Shown here in pieces: positions 1 to 8,125 of a stretch of 37,272 nt of DNA (within the stretch, counting starts at the first letter, position 1; each line of letters starts with the position of its first letter). The translations under genes were made by a program, and so were the position numbers. The notes under the pieces were generated by a model, which saw only the letters and a program-made list of their open reading frames with translations, had not been told where the DNA came from and did not search any database. Source of the stretch: an uncultured Collinsella sp. (GTDB lineage: Bacteria; Actinomycetota; Coriobacteriia; Coriobacteriales; Coriobacteriaceae). The stretch covers positions 1 to 37,272 of the forward strand of contig CAUDZT010000018.1 of assembly GCA_958453935.1 (NCBI GenBank), read 5' to 3'.

Positions 1-2301
1 ATCACCGAGAAGGGCCTCAACACCTACATCAAGTGCAACCCCACGCTGCTGGGCTATGAGTTTGCCCGCCAGCGCCTCAACGAGCTGGGCTTTGACTACA
101 TCGTCTTCGATGACACGCACTTCCGCGAGGACCTGCAGTGGGCCGACGCCGTGCCCATGTTCGAGCGCCTGATTGCCCTGTGCGCCGAGCGCGGCCTGGA
201 GTTTGGCGTCAAGCTGACCAACACGTTCCCCGTCGACGTGACGAGGAACGAGCTGCCTTCCACCGAGATGTACATGTCCGGCCGTTCGCTGTTCTCGCTG
301 ACCATCGAGGCCGCCCGCCGCATTACCGAGCAGTTCGATGGCAAGCTGCGCATCAGCTATTCCGGCGGTGCCACGGTCTACAACATCCGCGCCCTGTACG
401 ATGCCGGCATTTGGCCCGTTACTCTGGCGACTGACGTGCTCAAGCCCGGTGGTTACGAGCGCTTTAGCCAGATGGCCGGCGAGTTTACCGATCTGGACGG
501 CAAGCCGTTTGAGGGCGTCTCGCTCGAGGCCGTGACCGCGATCCAGACCGACTCGCTCACCAACCCGCTCTACAAGAAGCCGCTGCGCCCGCTGCCCGAT
601 CGCAAGGTCGCCGGCAAGAGCCCGCTTTCCGACTGCTTTACCACGCCGTGCCGTACGAGCTGCCCCATCCAGCAGGATATTCCCGCCTACCTGGCGGCTG
701 TTGACGAAGGCCGCTACGAGGACGCGCTCAACATCATCATCGAGCGCAACGCCCTGCCGTTCATTACCGGCACCATCTGCCCGCATCCCTGCGGCCGTGC
801 CTGCGAGCGTGCGTTCTACGAGCCCGAGGGCGCCCAGATTCGCGCCAGCAAGCTCAAGGCCGCCCGCGAGGCCATGACTGCCGTGCTGCCCAAGCTGCGC
901 GCCCAGGCTATCACCAACGACGGCGAGCGCAACGTTGCCGTTATCGGCGGCGGCCCGGCCGGCCTGGCGACGGCGTTCTTCCTGACGCGCGCCGGCGTGC
1001 CCGTCACTATCTTCGAGGCCCGCGACTCTCTCGGCGGCGTGGTCCGTCACGTGATCCCCGAGTTCCGTATCGCGAGCGACGATATCTCCCACGATGCCGA
1101 GCTCTGTCTGGCCTTTGGCGCCAAGGTGCAGCTCAACGCCCGCGTGGAGTCCATTGACGAGCTCAAAGCCCAGGGCTTTACCGACGTGGTCGTGGCCACC
1201 GGTGCCTGGATGCCCGGCTCTGCGGGCTTGGGCGAGGGTGCCGAGCTCGACGTGCTGGAGTTCCTCGAGGCCGCCAAGAAGGGCGAGAAGCTCGAGCTGG
1301 GCGAGGACGTCGTGGTCATTGGCGCCGGCAACACCGCCATGGACGCGGCTCGCGTGGCCAAGCGCCTGGCCGGCGTGAAGAACGTGCGCCTGGTGTATCG
1401 CCGCACCAAGAAGCAGATGCCCGCCGACGAGGAAGAGCTCGATCTTGCTCTTGCCGACGGCGTTGAGTTCTGCGAGCTGCTGGCGCCCAAGGCGCTCAAC
1501 GGCGCCGTGCTGACCTGCGACGTCATGGAACTTGGCGAGCCTGATGCAAGCGGCCGTCGCAGCCCCGTCGCCACGGGCGAGACCGTCGAGCTTTCCGCCA
1601 CCACGGTGATCTGCGCCGTGGGCGAGGGCATCGATGCCAGCCTGTACGATGACGCGGGCGTCGAGCACGACCGTCGCGGCCGCCTTGCCGCCACCTCCAC
1701 CGGCATCGAGGGCGTCTGGGCTGCGGGCGACTGTCGCCGCGGTCCTGCCACCGTGGTCGAGGCTATCGCCGACGCCGCCGAGGTCGCCCGTGCCATTGCC
1801 GACGTGGACTTTAACAAGTACGCCGACCAGAATGCTCAGGCCGGCCGCGAGGACACCTGCTATGAGCGCAAGGGGTCGCTGTGCCGCGACAAACGCAACT
1901 GCACCAAGACCCGTTGCCTGGGCTGCGGCTCGGTGTGCGAGGTCTGCTGCGACGTGTGCCCCAACCGCGCCAACGTGGCCATTAAGGTGCCGGGCTTGGA
2001 CAAGCACCAGGTCGTCCACGTCGACGGTATGTGCAACGAGTGCGGCAACTGCGCCGTGTTCTGCCCCTACCAGGAGGGTCGTCCCTACAAGGACAAGCTC
2101 ACCCTGTTCTGGAGCGAGCAGGACATGGAGAACTCCGAGAACGAGGGCTTCCTGGCTGTGGACGAGGACCACTTTAAGGTCCGCGTCGCCGGCACGGTCC
2201 GCACCGTCTCGGTCGATGCCGTCAATACCGGTCTTCCCGAGGCCGTCCGTCTGACCATCAGGGCTGTGCGCGACAACTATCCGTACCTTCTTAAGAAATA
2301 G
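1..2301 (+). CDS. ygfK: YgfK-like selenium-linked Fe-S flavoprotein oxidoreductase (5' end outside window)
   Basis: The reading frame is open from the first base, so the N-terminus is missing; 766 residues are present against roughly 1,000 in the YgfK family. The first ~180 residues look like the end of a dihydroorotate-dehydrogenase-like barrel. Next comes a cysteine-rich helical domain as in glutamate synthase small subunits (Cys clusters near nt 635-665 and 775-800). Two Rossmann folds follow: an FAD motif GGGPAG near nt 946-963 and an NAD(P)H motif GAGNTA near nt 1321-1338. The C-terminus has two Cys-rich [4Fe-4S] motifs (nt 1912-1970 and 2032-2070). Known members of this family are linked to selenium-dependent molybdenum hydroxylases; the old name 'selenate reductase subunit' is not well proven. 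Here it sits 11 nt before a ferredoxin and a molybdenum hydroxylase, so I infer it moves electrons between NAD(P)H, flavin and that enzyme. Family call is firm; substrate is unknown. Confidence 0.9.
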   Translation: MTEKGLNTYIKCNPTLLGYEFARQRLNELGFDYIVFDDTHFREDLQWADAVPMFERLIALCAERGLEFGVKLTNTFPVDVTRNELPSTEMYMSGRSLFSLTIEAARRITEQFDGKLRISYSGGATVYNIRALYDAGIWPVTLATDVLKPGGYERFSQMAGEFTDLDGKPFEGVSLEAVTAIQTDSLTNPLYKKPLRPLPDRKVAGKSPLSDCFTTPCRTSCPIQQDIPAYLAAVDEGRYEDALNIIIERNALPFITGTICPHPCGRACERAFYEPEGAQIRASKLKAAREAMTAVLPKLRAQAITNDGERNVAVIGGGPAGLATAFFLTRAGVPVTIFEARDSLGGVVRHVIPEFRIASDDISHDAELCLAFGAKVQLNARVESIDELKAQGFTDVVVATGAWMPGSAGLGEGAELDVLEFLEAAKKGEKLELGEDVVVIGAGNTAMDAARVAKRLAGVKNVRLVYRRTKKQMPADEEELDLALADGVEFCELLAPKALNGAVLTCDVMELGEPDASGRRSPVATGETVELSATTVICAVGEGIDASLYDDAGVEHDRRGRLAATSTGIEGVWAAGDCRRGPATVVEAIADAAEVARAIADVDFNKYADQNAQAGREDTCYERKGSLCRDKRNCTKTRCLGCGSVCEVCCDVCPNRANVAIKVPGLDKHQVVHVDGMCNECGNCAVFCPYQEGRPYKDKLTLFWSEQDMENSENEGFLAVDEDHFKVRVAGTVRTVSVDAVNTGLPEAVRLTIRAVRDNYPYLLKK

Positions 2302-2312
2302 GCGAGTTTCTT

Positions 2313-2792
2313 ATGGCCAAATCCATTCAACATAACGTGGCCTACGTTGCCTGCGGAAGCGGTTGCGCCTCCGCAGGCGGCGACGCCCGCTGTAGCGAAG
2401 GCTGCATTGGCTGTGGCGCCTGCGTCACGGCCTGCCCCCACGGCGCCATTGCGCTGGTCGACGGCGTCGCCCGCGTGGACCGCTCCAGGTGCACGGGTTG
2501 TGGCCTGTGCGGCATGGCGTGCCCGCAGCGCGTGATTGCTTTCGTCCCCGGCTACCAGAACATCCTGGTGCGCTGCAACAACACCGATAAGGGCGCCATC
2601 GCCCGCAAGATCTGCGACACCAGCTGCATCGGTTGCGGCATGTGCGCTAAAAAGTGCCCCGCCGGCGCTATCCGTATCGAGGACAACTGCGCCCATATCG
2701 ACGGCGCGGACTGCCTGTCGTGCGGCATGTGCGCCGTCGTCTGCCCGCATGGCGCCATCCACGACCGCACCGGCATCGCCGCCGGCGTGTAG
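2313..2792 (+). CDS. Ferredoxin-type protein with four [4Fe-4S] motifs
   Basis: A 159-residue soluble protein with four CxxCxxCxxxCP motifs: CIGCGACVTACP and CTGCGLCGMACP in the first half, CIGCGMCAKKCP and CLSCGMCAVVCP in the second. It is a double 2x[4Fe-4S] ferredoxin, resembling the Fe-S part of RnfB-like proteins. There is no signal peptide or membrane segment, so it should be cytosolic. An extra Cys-rich N-terminus (C14, C18, C27) may add ligands. It lies 11 nt after ygfK and 12 nt before the molybdenum hydroxylase gene, so the three are almost certainly co-transcribed. I infer it carries electrons between YgfK and the hydroxylase. The ribosome-binding site is weak, which suggests translational coupling. 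No gene symbol is assigned because several similar ferredoxins occur in such clusters. Confidence 0.88.
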   Translation: MAKSIQHNVAYVACGSGCASAGGDARCSEGCIGCGACVTACPHGAIALVDGVARVDRSRCTGCGLCGMACPQRVIAFVPGYQNILVRCNNTDKGAIARKICDTSCIGCGMCAKKCPAGAIRIEDNCAHIDGADCLSCGMCAVVCPHGAIHDRTGIAAGV

Positions 2793-2804
2793 AAGGGAAT
2801 CACC

Positions 2805-5582
2805 ATGGCACAGGAATTCACTTTTACCGTCAACGGCGTCGAGCGCACAACGACCCAAAACAAGCCGCTGCTGCGTTACCTGCGCGACGACCTGCACATC
2901 CATTCCGCCAAGGACGGCTGCTCCGAGGGCGCCTGCGGCACTTGCACCATCCATGTAGACGGCGCGGCCGTCAAGGCATGCGTGCTGACCACCGCCCTTG
3001 CCGCCGGCCGCAACATCGTGACCGTCGAGGGCCTGCCCGAGGACGTGCGCGAGGCCTTTGTGTACGCCTTTGGCGCCGTGGGCGCCGTGCAGTGCGGTTT
3101 TTGCATCCCCGGCATGGTCATGGCGGGCGCGGCGCTCATCGCCGAGGACCCCGAGCCCACCGAGGAGCAGATTAAGTACGCCATCCGCGGCAACGTCTGC
3201 CGCTGCACCGGCTACAAGAAGATTATCGAGGGCATTTCGCTGGCCGCTGCGGTGCTCCGCGGCGAAAAGCAGATCGACGAGGACCTGGAGCGCGGCGACG
3301 ACTACGGCGTGGGCAAGCGCGCCTTCCGTATCGACGTGCGCAAGAAGGTGCTCGGCGAGGGCAAGTATCCCGACGACATCGACGAGCTCGATCAGCCGGG
3401 TCTGACCTACGCCAGCGCCGTGCGCTCCAAGTATCCGCGCGCCCGCGTGCTCTCCATCGATACCTCCAAGGCCGAGGCCCTGCCCGGCGTGGTGGGCATC
3501 TTGCGCGCCGAGGACGTGCCGGTCAACCAGGTCGGCCACCTTATCCAGGACTGGGACGTCATGATCGCGGCGGGCGATATCACCCGCTGCGTGGGTGACG
3601 CCATCGTGCTGGTGGTTGCCGAGGACGAGGCGACGCTCGAGAAGGCCAAGAAGCTCGTAAAGATCGATTACGAGCCGCTGGAGCCCGTGCGTAACATTGT
3701 CGAGGCCAGGGCTGTCGACGCCCCGCGCCTGCACGACAGCTTCTTTGCCTTTGGCAACACGGTGGAGCTCAAGGACAACGTGTGCCAGAGCCGTCACGTG
3801 ACGCGCGGCGACGCCGCCAAGGCGCTGGCAGAGAGCGCGTTCACCGTGACGCAGCGCTTTACCACGCCTTTTACCGAGCATGCCTTCTTGGAGCCCGAGT
3901 GCGCCGTAGCCTTCCCGTACAAGAACGGCGTCAAGGTGCAGTCGACCGACCAGGGTGCCTACGACACGCGCAAAGAGTGTGCCCACATGTTTGGCTGGGA
4001 TAACGAACCTGAGCGTGTGGTCGTTGAGACCATGCTCGTGGGCGGCGGCTTTGGCGGCAAGGAGGACGTGTCCATCCAACACCTGGCCGCGCTCGCCGCA
4101 TATAAGTTCCAGCGTCCTGTGAAGTGCAAGCTCACGCGCGCTGAGTCGCTTGCGTTCCATCCCAAGCGTCATGCCATGGACGGCACCTTTACGCTGGGCT
4201 GCGACGCCGAGGGCAACTTTACCGGCCTGGACTGCGAGATCAACTTTGACACCGGCGCCTACGCGTCGCTGTGCGGCCCGGTGCTCGAGCGCGCCTGCAC
4301 GCATGCCGTGGGCCCCTACAAGTACCAGAACACCGACATTCGCGGCTTTGGCTACTACACCAACAACCCGCCCGCCGGCGCGTACCGCGGCTTTGGCGTG
4401 TGCCAGTCCGAGTTTGCACTCGAGAGCCTGATTGACTTGCTGGCCGAGAAGGTCGGCCTGGATCCGTGGGAGATCCGCTACCGTAACGCCATCGAGCCGG
4501 GCGAGGTTTTGCCCAACGGCCAGATTGCCGATTGCTCCACGGCGCTTAAGGAGACGCTGCTCGAGGTCAAGGATGCCTACTATGCGCATCCCGGACACGC
4601 CGGTATTGCCTGCGCCATGAAGAACGCCGGCGTGGGCGTGGGCCTGCCCGATGCCGGCCGCTGCAAGATTCGCATCGAGGACGGCGTGGCTGTGGTCTAT
4701 GCCGCCACGTCCGACATCGGCCAGGGCTGCAACACCGTCTTTTTGCAGGACGTTGCCGAGGCCTGCGGTCTGCCGCTGAGCTGCATTGCCAACGGCGAGT
4801 GCTCCACCGAGAACGCTCCCGACTCCGGCACCACGTCTGGTTCGCGTCAGACGGTTGTGACCGGCGAGGCCGTGCGCGGTGCCGCCTTCCTGCTGCGCGA
4901 TGCCATGGTTGGCATCGAGGCTGGCAAGCCCGCGCCCGATGCTCCCGTGAGCGCGCATGGCGACGGCGTCAAGATCGAGTACGACGACGGTCGCGCCTAC
5001 CAGCTGCGCACGCAGGAACTCGTCGCCGGCCAGGGTATGCATCCTCAGGATCCCGCGGCCGCCATCAAGGCGCTCGAGGGCTGCGAGTTTGGCTACGTGT
5101 ATCTGGAGCCGACCGACAAGCTGGGTGCGGATGTTCCCAACCCCAAGAGCCACATCTGCTACGGCTTTGCCACACATGTGGTCATTCTGGGCGACGACGG
5201 CCGCGTGAGCGAGGTCTATGCCGCGCACGATTCCGGCAAGGTGGTCAACCCCATCTCCATCCAGGGTCAGATCGAAGGCGGCGTGCTTATGGGTATGGGC
5301 TATGCGCTTACCGAGGACTGGCCGCTCAAGGACTGCGTGCCCCAGGCAAGGTACGGTATGCTCGGGCTGTTCCGTGCGCCCGAGATTCCGGATATCCACG
5401 CCATTTACGTGGAGAAGGACGAGCTGCTGCCCGTGGCATACGGCGGCAAGGGCATCGGCGAGATCGCGACGATTCCCACGGCGCCTGCCGTGCAGAACGC
5501 CTATCGCGCGTTTGACGGCAAGCTGCGTCCGGATCTGCCCATGGTGGATACGCCCTACAGCCGCGCCCGTCACCGCGGGTAG
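2805..5582 (+). CDS. xdhD: Selenium-dependent molybdenum hydroxylase (XdhD-like), fused 2Fe-2S and Mo domains
   Basis: A 925-residue xanthine-dehydrogenase-family protein. The N-terminus is a plant-type [2Fe-2S] domain (C39, C44, C47, C59), followed by the second helical [2Fe-2S] domain (C97, C100, C132, C134). From about residue 165 the chain is the molybdopterin-binding part, with GGGFGGKED, GAYRGFG and SGTTSGSRQT motifs. The C-terminal GGKGIGEIA carries the expected catalytic glutamate, E886. There is no FAD domain, as in E. coli XdhD and other members linked to YgfK. The family acts on purines or related heterocycles; the selenium is a labile ligand of the cofactor, not selenocysteine, and no in-frame TGA is needed. 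The start follows an AAGGGAATCACC spacer 12 nt after the ferredoxin gene. It ends the operon before a strong terminator. The substrate cannot be read from sequence; purine or urate chemistry is inferred from the second gene block at 20-29 kb. Confidence 0.9.
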   Translation: MAQEFTFTVNGVERTTTQNKPLLRYLRDDLHIHSAKDGCSEGACGTCTIHVDGAAVKACVLTTALAAGRNIVTVEGLPEDVREAFVYAFGAVGAVQCGFCIPGMVMAGAALIAEDPEPTEEQIKYAIRGNVCRCTGYKKIIEGISLAAAVLRGEKQIDEDLERGDDYGVGKRAFRIDVRKKVLGEGKYPDDIDELDQPGLTYASAVRSKYPRARVLSIDTSKAEALPGVVGILRAEDVPVNQVGHLIQDWDVMIAAGDITRCVGDAIVLVVAEDEATLEKAKKLVKIDYEPLEPVRNIVEARAVDAPRLHDSFFAFGNTVELKDNVCQSRHVTRGDAAKALAESAFTVTQRFTTPFTEHAFLEPECAVAFPYKNGVKVQSTDQGAYDTRKECAHMFGWDNEPERVVVETMLVGGGFGGKEDVSIQHLAALAAYKFQRPVKCKLTRAESLAFHPKRHAMDGTFTLGCDAEGNFTGLDCEINFDTGAYASLCGPVLERACTHAVGPYKYQNTDIRGFGYYTNNPPAGAYRGFGVCQSEFALESLIDLLAEKVGLDPWEIRYRNAIEPGEVLPNGQIADCSTALKETLLEVKDAYYAHPGHAGIACAMKNAGVGVGLPDAGRCKIRIEDGVAVVYAATSDIGQGCNTVFLQDVAEACGLPLSCIANGECSTENAPDSGTTSGSRQTVVTGEAVRGAAFLLRDAMVGIEAGKPAPDAPVSAHGDGVKIEYDDGRAYQLRTQELVAGQGMHPQDPAAAIKALEGCEFGYVYLEPTDKLGADVPNPKSHICYGFATHVVILGDDGRVSEVYAAHDSGKVVNPISIQGQIEGGVLMGMGYALTEDWPLKDCVPQARYGMLGLFRAPEIPDIHAIYVEKDELLPVAYGGKGIGEIATIPTAPAVQNAYRAFDGKLRPDLPMVDTPYSRARHRG

Positions 5583-5651
5583 GGTAGGGCGTGGACGGCC
5601 ATTACTGACGGGCTGTCCATGCTCAGCATCAACTGCATATGCTGCGCCTTT

Positions 5652-5683
5652 GGCCCCGGCTCCATCGCGAGCCGGGGCCTTTT
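5652..5683 (+). terminator. Rho-independent terminator of the ygfK-ferredoxin-xdhD operon
   Basis: A perfect 11-bp stem (GGCCCCGGCTC / GAGCCGGGGCC) with a 6-nt loop is followed directly by TTTT. It lies 70 nt after the xdhD stop codon. Confidence 0.88.
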
Positions 5684-5692
5684 GCTTAGAGC

Positions 5693-5955
5693 GGAAACTG
5701 CGTCCCGAAATCCAGCCTCGGAATGGGATGAACTTTCCGGAACGGCCCTCAACCGGAAACTGCGACCCGGAATCGATGCTCAGAATGGGATGCGCTTTCC
5801 GAATCGCCTTCAGGCGGAAATTGCATCCCATTCCGAGCCTTCATTCTGGGACACGCTTTCCGCAAGGAGCTTCGTCGGGAAAGCGCATCCCATTTTGAGC
5901 ATTCAATCTGGGACATGGTTTCCGCGGGTGCTGCCAACCGGAAAGTGTGTCCCGG
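5693..5955. repeat. Array 1 of 46-bp quasi-palindromes at a 62-bp period
   Basis: Units start at 5693, 5755, 5816, 5878 and (partial) 5940, so the period is 61-62 bp. Each full unit is about 46 bp and opens with GGAAAnTGCGtCCC, closes with the near-complement GGGatGcgcTTTCC, and has a 16-18 nt centre. Spacers are about 16 nt. Units 1 and 2 have a centre like TCAGAATGGG near the right arm, while units 3 and 4 match the reverse complement of units 1 and 2, so orientation flips in mid-array. The array sits between the xdhD terminator and the stop codon of the AbiEi-like gene. A period of 62 is not a multiple of three, so it is not coding. It looks like a REP/BIME-type array. Confidence 0.9.
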
Positions 5956-5989
5956 TTTGGCAAGCAGACGGGCATAAGCTCAGCAGCGC

Positions 5990-6988
5990 CTACAGGTCTA
6001 CCTCGTTGAGCCATGTCGGCAGCGCGGTCTGCCGGATGCCTGCCGTCTGCAGCTTTTTCGCGAGCATTCCTGCCGAGCGGACCTCGTTCATGGTAAAGCG
6101 CAGCAGAGGGTGACCGTAGAGCGACAAGTGCGCCTCGCGCTGTCGTTCGGCAACGAGCGCCTCGGCGGTGGTGCGTCCGGCCAGCATGGTCTGGCCGGTA
6201 TATTTGATGAGCCCGTCGAGCTCGCCCAGCGTGAGTTCCCGCGCCTGGCGCTCCCAGGCAAAGTCCGTTCGTATGGGCTTGGCCGAATCGAAGGGGTCCG
6301 TCAGCTCGTATTGAAGCCAGTCGGGCGCAAAGCCCGTCTCGATCATGACGGCTCGGGCGACCGATTCCCCGCCGCTCTCGGCGCGGGCGTCGGCATATCG
6401 AAGCGTTGTGAGGGCGGTGCGAATCGCGCGACCATTGCGGGCAGTCGCTCGTTGCTCAACGGCCTCCATCAGCTGTTCCGGCGCAAGGCCGAGCTTTGAG
6501 ATCGTCGAATCGGCAATGGGCATGCCGTCTGCAAAGCCAGTTTGCAGCAGGCAATCTGTAGCCGTTTGGATGGGCGGCGTTACCGATACGCCGGCTCTGC
6601 GTATTGCTCCGGCCGGCTCAATCTGGTGTCGCTGAATATGTGCGCCCGGACGAGCCGACGGCTTTGTCGAGCTGCAAACATGCACGACGTTCAGGTGTCG
6701 CCACGAGACCTCGAGCCCCAGCAGGCAAGCTGCCGAAAACGAGCAGAACGTCCAATCGGGATGGATGATCGCAAGGGCGCGGATAATCTCGCAATGGCGT
6801 TGCGTTCGGTTGAGTTCATCCCAGCGCGTTTTTCGCGCAAACAACCCCGGCATGGGCGAGACAACCGTGCCGCCGGTGCGCCGAAGGAGCGCTTTTCGGA
6901 TCGCCGTGCTCGGGGGAATCAGACAGCGCCCCTCTTGTTCGGCTTGAGTGAGCAGTTGGTCGATGAGCTGGTCATTGCAATGGGTCAT
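5990..6988 (-). CDS. AbiEi-like protein with C-terminal PD-(D/E)XK nuclease-like (DUF559-type) motif
   Basis: A 332-residue soluble protein. The first ~75 residues resemble the helix-turn-helix region of AbiEi-type antitoxins, with an RRTGGTVVSPMPGLFAR segment followed by W(D/E)xL. The middle (about 80-140) fits the AbiEi core. The C-terminus has the actinobacterial DUF559-like pattern: D242 in IRTDFAW, E256 and D258 in LGELDG, and K262 in IKY, which resembles a PD-(D/E)XK active site. The start is supported by a strong AAAGGAGG site upstream on the reverse strand. No partner toxin (AbiEii nucleotidyltransferase) is adjacent, so it is an orphan. It is flanked on both sides by the same family of palindromic repeats. 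DNA binding is inferred; nuclease activity is only suggested. Confidence 0.6.
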   Translation of the reverse strand: MTHCNDQLIDQLLTQAEQEGRCLIPPSTAIRKALLRRTGGTVVSPMPGLFARKTRWDELNRTQRHCEIIRALAIIHPDWTFCSFSAACLLGLEVSWRHLNVVHVCSSTKPSARPGAHIQRHQIEPAGAIRRAGVSVTPPIQTATDCLLQTGFADGMPIADSTISKLGLAPEQLMEAVEQRATARNGRAIRTALTTLRYADARAESGGESVARAVMIETGFAPDWLQYELTDPFDSAKPIRTDFAWERQARELTLGELDGLIKYTGQTMLAGRTTAEALVAERQREAHLSLYGHPLLRFTMNEVRSAGMLAKKLQTAGIRQTALPTWLNEVDL

Positions 6989-7042
6989 GAGCTACCGCCT
7001 CCTTTTGGGTAGCAAAAACGTATCAGCTGGAACTTGCCGCTC

Positions 7043-7065
7043 AGCTGACCAAAAGCTGACCAAAA
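7043..7065. promoter_or_regulatory. Tandem AGCTGACCAAAA direct repeat upstream of the AbiEi-like gene
   Basis: Two AGCTGACCAAAA copies start at 7043 and 7054, an 11-bp or one-helical-turn spacing, 55-77 bp upstream of the reverse-strand start. On the reverse strand they read TTTTGGTCAGCT. The position fits an operator, possibly for autoregulation by the AbiEi-like protein, but this is inference. Confidence 0.4.
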
Positions 7066-7280
7066 TCTAACCATGCAGGTAGATGACCTGCTTTTGGCGA
7101 CATATTTCTTGTTTGAATCGGTGGGCGGTAATCGGCGACCGTGAACGGTAGCGAGTTATGAAGACTGGGTAAGTTTCAGGACGTGTACTTTTTAGAAAAA
7201 TGGTTGTTTATCTGCTATTTTGCAGCTCTGGATTGCGCGTTTGAGGACGTGTGATGTGAGCGGTTGATCGGATTTCAACC

Positions 7281-7690
7281 GGAAACTGCGTCCCAGAATT
7301 CGGCTCCAGAGTGGGAGGCCGTTTCCGAATCGGCCCTCAAACGGAAATTGCATCCCGGAACGAGCTCTCAGAGTGGGATGAACTTTCCCCAGCGGGACTG
7401 CAGACGGAAAATGCGTCCCGGATTCGACGCTCAGAATGGGATTCGTTTTCCGGTAGAAGTTTCAGTGGAAACCGCATCCCAGAATTTAGGCTCAGAACGG
7501 GACGCGCTTTCCTGATGGCATGCTTGGCGGAAACTACGACCCAGTATTTGGCTCCAGAACGGGATACATTTTCCGGAACGGTCCCCAAACGGAAACTGCG
7601 TCCCGGATTCGACGCTCAGAACGGGATGCCGTTTCCGGCTGAGTCTTCGAGTGAAAAGCGCGCCTCAGAATTCGGGGCCTGCGATATCGG
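7281..7690. repeat. Array 2 of 46-bp quasi-palindromes at a 62-bp period
   Basis: Units start at 7281, 7343, 7406, 7467, 7529 and 7591, with a decayed seventh near 7652; steps are 61-63 bp. Arms are GGAAACTGCGTCCC-like on the left and GGGATGCGCTTTCC-like on the right. Centres such as GGATTCGACGCTCAGAA recur. All units share the orientation of units 1-2 in array 1. Some spacers are alike (the spacers after 7281 and 7529 resemble the first spacer of array 1), which argues for duplication of whole 62-bp blocks. Same element family as 5693-5955. Confidence 0.9.
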
Positions 7691-7917
7691 TATAGTCCAT
7701 TTACCGATGCTTGTCTCAGTTTAATTGGGCGGATAGAATAAAGTCGACGGCAGCCCAAGTTCTGGAGAGCTGGGCAGCGCCGTTGCTTGGTTAAGGGGTC
7801 AGTGCCTTAATGGCAGCGACTCGTTATGCTTCGAATGCTGCTTGAGTGCCTCGGAAAGTTCGATAAGCGCCGTGAAGAGCAAGACCAAAGCAACCAAGAG
7901 CTCTGTGAGCTCTGATG

Positions 7918-7963
7918 GGCCCGGGATGACCGCTGATTCAAGTCACCGGGCCTAAATCTTTTT
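7918..7963 (+). terminator. Terminator-like hairpin with T-run
   Basis: GGCCCGG (7918-7924) pairs with CCGGGCC (7946-7952), helped by GAC/GTC inside, and TTTTT follows at 7959. No gene is recognised just upstream on this strand, so it would end a transcript from the array-2 region or an unseen small RNA. Confidence 0.5.
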
Positions 7964-8125
7964 CATGCATTTGAATAGAGCGGGCGGCTCTCTTGGGGCC
8001 GTCTGCATGGAGTGCGACCGGCGCATGGCATTGCGCTCCGCTTTCATGTCCGCACGAGCGCCTATCCTTACGGCAATGTAGCCGCCTATGTAGCAAGCGG
8101 CAGGCAACGGAGAAAGGCCCTAACC

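Larger units (their letters stand above)
6989..8125. other. 1.1-kb gene-free region upstream of the AbiEi-like gene
   Basis: No protein gene could be supported here. It holds the promoter side of the AbiEi-like gene with an 11-bp direct repeat, a small hairpin plus TTTT at 7075-7095 (GCAGGT/ACCTGC), an AT-richer stretch at 7140-7260, the second palindrome array at 7281-7690, and a terminator-like hairpin at 7918-7963. The 7691-7917 part shows only a reverse-strand open stretch that lacks a start codon. Confidence 0.7.

Noticed and set aside
2277..5831. Very long reverse-strand open frame (over 1,100 codons)
   Set aside because: It is antisense to xdhD; high-GC codon bias leaves the opposite frame open, and its translation is Gly/Ala/His/Val-rich with no domain.
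5693..7690. CRISPR array or type III toxin-antitoxin repeat array
   Set aside because: Repeat units diverge as much as spacers, some spacers are alike, units flip orientation, and no cas gene or ToxN-like endoribonuclease is adjacent.
7264..7724. Forward open frames across array 2
   Set aside because: The 62-bp period is not a multiple of three, so each unit is read in a different frame; the frames are by-products of the repeats.
7799..7942. Reverse-strand hydrophobic open stretch (…ELTELLVALVLLFTALIEL…)
   Set aside because: It looks like a small amphipathic protein but has no ATG, GTG or well-placed TTG before the hydrophobic part and no ribosome-binding site. It could be a decayed peptide gene.
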